The notes beneath the pieces were generated by a model. It had not been told where the DNA came from. It ran no database searches and saw nothing but the letters and a program-made list of their open reading frames with translations. A program made the position numbers and the translations under genes. Below, piece after piece: positions 62,630 through 64,000 of a stretch of 64,000 bases of DNA (positions are counted from its first letter, which is position 1; every line of letters begins with the position of its first letter). Origin of the DNA: Pseudomonadota bacterium. Lineage in GTDB: Bacteria > Pseudomonadota > Gammaproteobacteria > Burkholderiales > SG8-39. The DNA lies in contig JAJZPQ010000012.1 of the NCBI GenBank assembly GCA_021811085.1, forward strand, positions 1 through 64,000, in the 5' to 3' direction.

Positions 62630-63885
62630 GCGCGCGCCAAGGCGCGCTCGCGACCGCCGGCGCAGCGGTGCTCGACATCGCGCGCATCCGCGCCGATTTC
62701 CCCATTCTCAACACCAGCCCCGGCGGCAAGCCGCTCGTCTATCTGGACAACGCGGCCTCGAGCCAGATGCCGCAGCAGGTGATCGAGCGCCTGGTGCGCT
62801 ACCAGAGCACCCAGCACGCGAACATACACCGCGCGGTGCACACGCTGTCGGAGATCGCCACCGCCGAATACGAGGAAGCGCGGCGCAAGCTGGCGCGCTT
62901 CGTCAATGCGCGCGAGGAGCGCGAAGTCATTTTCACCAGCGGCACCACGGAATCGATCAACCTCGCGATGCACGGCTGGGGGCGCAAATTCATCGGCGCC
63001 GGCGACGAAATCATCCTGACCACGCTGGAGCATCACTCGAACATCGTGCCCTGGCAAATGCTGGCCGAGGAGAAAGGCGCGAACATCCGCGTCGTGCCGA
63101 TCGACGACGCGGGCGAACTGCAGCTCGGCGCGTACGAGAAGCTGTTCAACGAGCGCACCCGGCTGGTCGGCGTGGCGCATGTATCCAATGCCCTTGGCAC
63201 GGTCAATCCGGTCAAGCGCATGATCGCCTATGCACACGCGCGCGGCGTCCCGGTGCTGGTCGACGGCGCGCAGGCGGCGCCGCACATGAAAGTCGACGTG
63301 CGGGATCTCGACTGCGATTTCTACGCATTTTCCGGACACAAGCTGTGCGGACCGACTGGCATCGGCGTCCTCTACGGCAAGGCGGCCCTGCTCGAGTCCA
63401 TGCAACCGTTCAAGGGCGGCGGCGACATGATCCTGTCGGTGACGTTCGAGAAAACCCTCTACAACGTGATCCCGCAGAAATTCGAGGCCGGCACCCCGCC
63501 GATCGCGGCCGCGATCGGCCTCGGCGCCGCCGTCGATTACCTCACCGGCATAGGTATGGACGCGATCGCCGCACATGAGCGCGCCTTGCTCGATTACGCG
63601 ACGCAAAAGCTGGTGCGCTTGCCGGGCCTGCGCATCATCGGCACCGCCGCCGACAAGGCCGCGGTGCTTTCGTTCACGCTGGCCGGAGTGCACCCGCACG
63701 ACGTGGGCACGCTGCTCAACGAAGACGGGGTCGCGGTACGCACCGGCCATCATTGCGCGCAGCCGGTGATGCAGCGTTTCAAGGTGCCGGCGACCTCGCG
63801 CGCCTCCTTTGCGTTCTACAACACCATGGCCGAAGTCGATGCGCTCGCTGCAGGCATCGCCAAGGTGCAAAAAGTTTTTTCCTGA
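62626..63885 (+). CDS. sufS: Cysteine desulfurase SufS
   Basis: A 419-residue group II cysteine desulfurase. The PLP lysine is Lys239 in FSGHKLCGPTG, and the active cysteine is Cys377 in RTGHHCAQPVM, the short-loop SufS form and unlike the lost IscS. The probable start is the GTG at 62626, overlapping the sufD stop as GTGA. It is the only cysteine desulfurase of the SufS/IscS kind intact in the window and is presumably the main sulfur source for clusters. Confidence 0.94.
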   Translation: MSARQGALATAGAAVLDIARIRADFPILNTSPGGKPLVYLDNAASSQMPQQVIERLVRYQSTQHANIHRAVHTLSEIATAEYEEARRKLARFVNAREEREVIFTSGTTESINLAMHGWGRKFIGAGDEIILTTLEHHSNIVPWQMLAEEKGANIRVVPIDDAGELQLGAYEKLFNERTRLVGVAHVSNALGTVNPVKRMIAYAHARGVPVLVDGAQAAPHMKVDVRDLDCDFYAFSGHKLCGPTGIGVLYGKAALLESMQPFKGGGDMILSVTFEKTLYNVIPQKFEAGTPPIAAAIGLGAAVDYLTGIGMDAIAAHERALLDYATQKLVRLPGLRIIGTAADKAAVLSFTLAGVHPHDVGTLLNEDGVAVRTGHHCAQPVMQRFKVPATSRASFAFYNTMAEVDALAAGIAKVQKVFS

Positions 63886-63898
63886 AGGTATTTTACTG

Positions 63899-64000
63899 AT
63901 GTCCGACCCGAAATCGCTGTATCAGGAAGTGATCCTCGATCACAACCGCAAACCGCGCAATTGGGGTGCGCTGGCGCAGGCGAGCCACAAGGCCGAAGGC
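63899..64000 (+). CDS. sufU: SufU-type Fe-S assembly protein, N-terminal fragment
   Basis: The first 34 codons before the right edge read MSDPKSLYQEVILDHNRKPR and NWGALAQASHKAEG. The pattern YQEVILDHNRKPRN is typical of SufU, the IscU-like sulfurtransferase partner of SufS found in Gram-positive and some proteobacterial suf operons in place of SufE. It starts 13 bp after sufS. The active-site cysteines are beyond the window. Confidence 0.85.
   Translation, partial: MSDPKSLYQEVILDHNRKPRNWGALAQASHKAEG

Overview
The window is a GC-rich bacterial chromosome segment from what looks like a betaproteobacterium. The pointers are two Bug-type tripartite tricarboxylate receptors, the gene neighbourhoods tig-clpP-clpX, lplT/alr/radA, tsaB-rimI-udg, ispD-ispF/mfd and trmJ-cysE-iscR, a cydP-cydA-cydB-cydX bd-oxidase operon, and system I (Ccm) cytochrome c maturation. 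Nearly all of it is densely packed core genome. I see no prophage, integrase, insertion sequence or CRISPR array. Genus cannot be read from the sequence.

Layout. 1-2258: protein folding and proteolysis (clpX 5' end, clpP, tig) and a tRNA-Leu(UAG). 2334-5303: hpnC-hpnD-hpnE, squalene synthesis for hopanoids. 5300-10424: radA, alr and a LysR regulator on the minus strand, with divergent lplT. 6712-6907 and 10426-10902 hold several copies of a multi-hairpin intergenic repeat. 10941-17916: complete ccmABCDEFGHI operon. 18284-22528: a small lysine-rich protein, two TPM-domain proteins, LemA, and udg-rimI-tsaB. 22658-28836: Bug receptor, metallo-beta-lactamase-fold hydrolase, two tandem tartrate/D-malate dehydrogenase paralogues, a hemerythrin-like protein and an acyl-CoA ligase. 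28895-31917: cydPABX. 32087-38557: two orphan response regulators, Bug receptor, M20 peptidase, Ser/Thr kinase and a cyclase-FHA protein. 38879-45560: old yellow enzyme, bacteriohemerythrin, an OmpR/EnvZ-type pair, thpR, fabB, fabA. 45628-53178: ispF, ispD, mfd, serB, a second bacteriohemerythrin and an M28 peptidase. 53332-64000: iron-sulfur biogenesis.

The most interesting part is the right end. The isc locus keeps iscR and iscA. Between them lies only a 187-bp scar in which the first 18 codons of iscS run out of frame into the last 44 codons of iscU; hscBA and fdx are not downstream. About 5 kb away sits sufB-sufC-sufD-sufS-sufU. Its promoter carries two tandem matches to the type-1 IscR operator (24/25 and 21/25 by my count), and the iscR promoter also carries two (20/25 and 22/25). 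I infer that SUF has replaced ISC and that the old ISC regulator now controls SUF.

The second notable system is the repeat family at 6712-6907 and 10426-10902. It is a fixed series of a short GC clamp, a 21-bp hairpin, a spacer, a roughly 20-bp hairpin and an 8-bp hairpin, present complete in two copies and partially in two inverted copies. Stem bases differ between copies with compensating changes on the other arm, as expected of a structured RNA or a mobile palindromic element.
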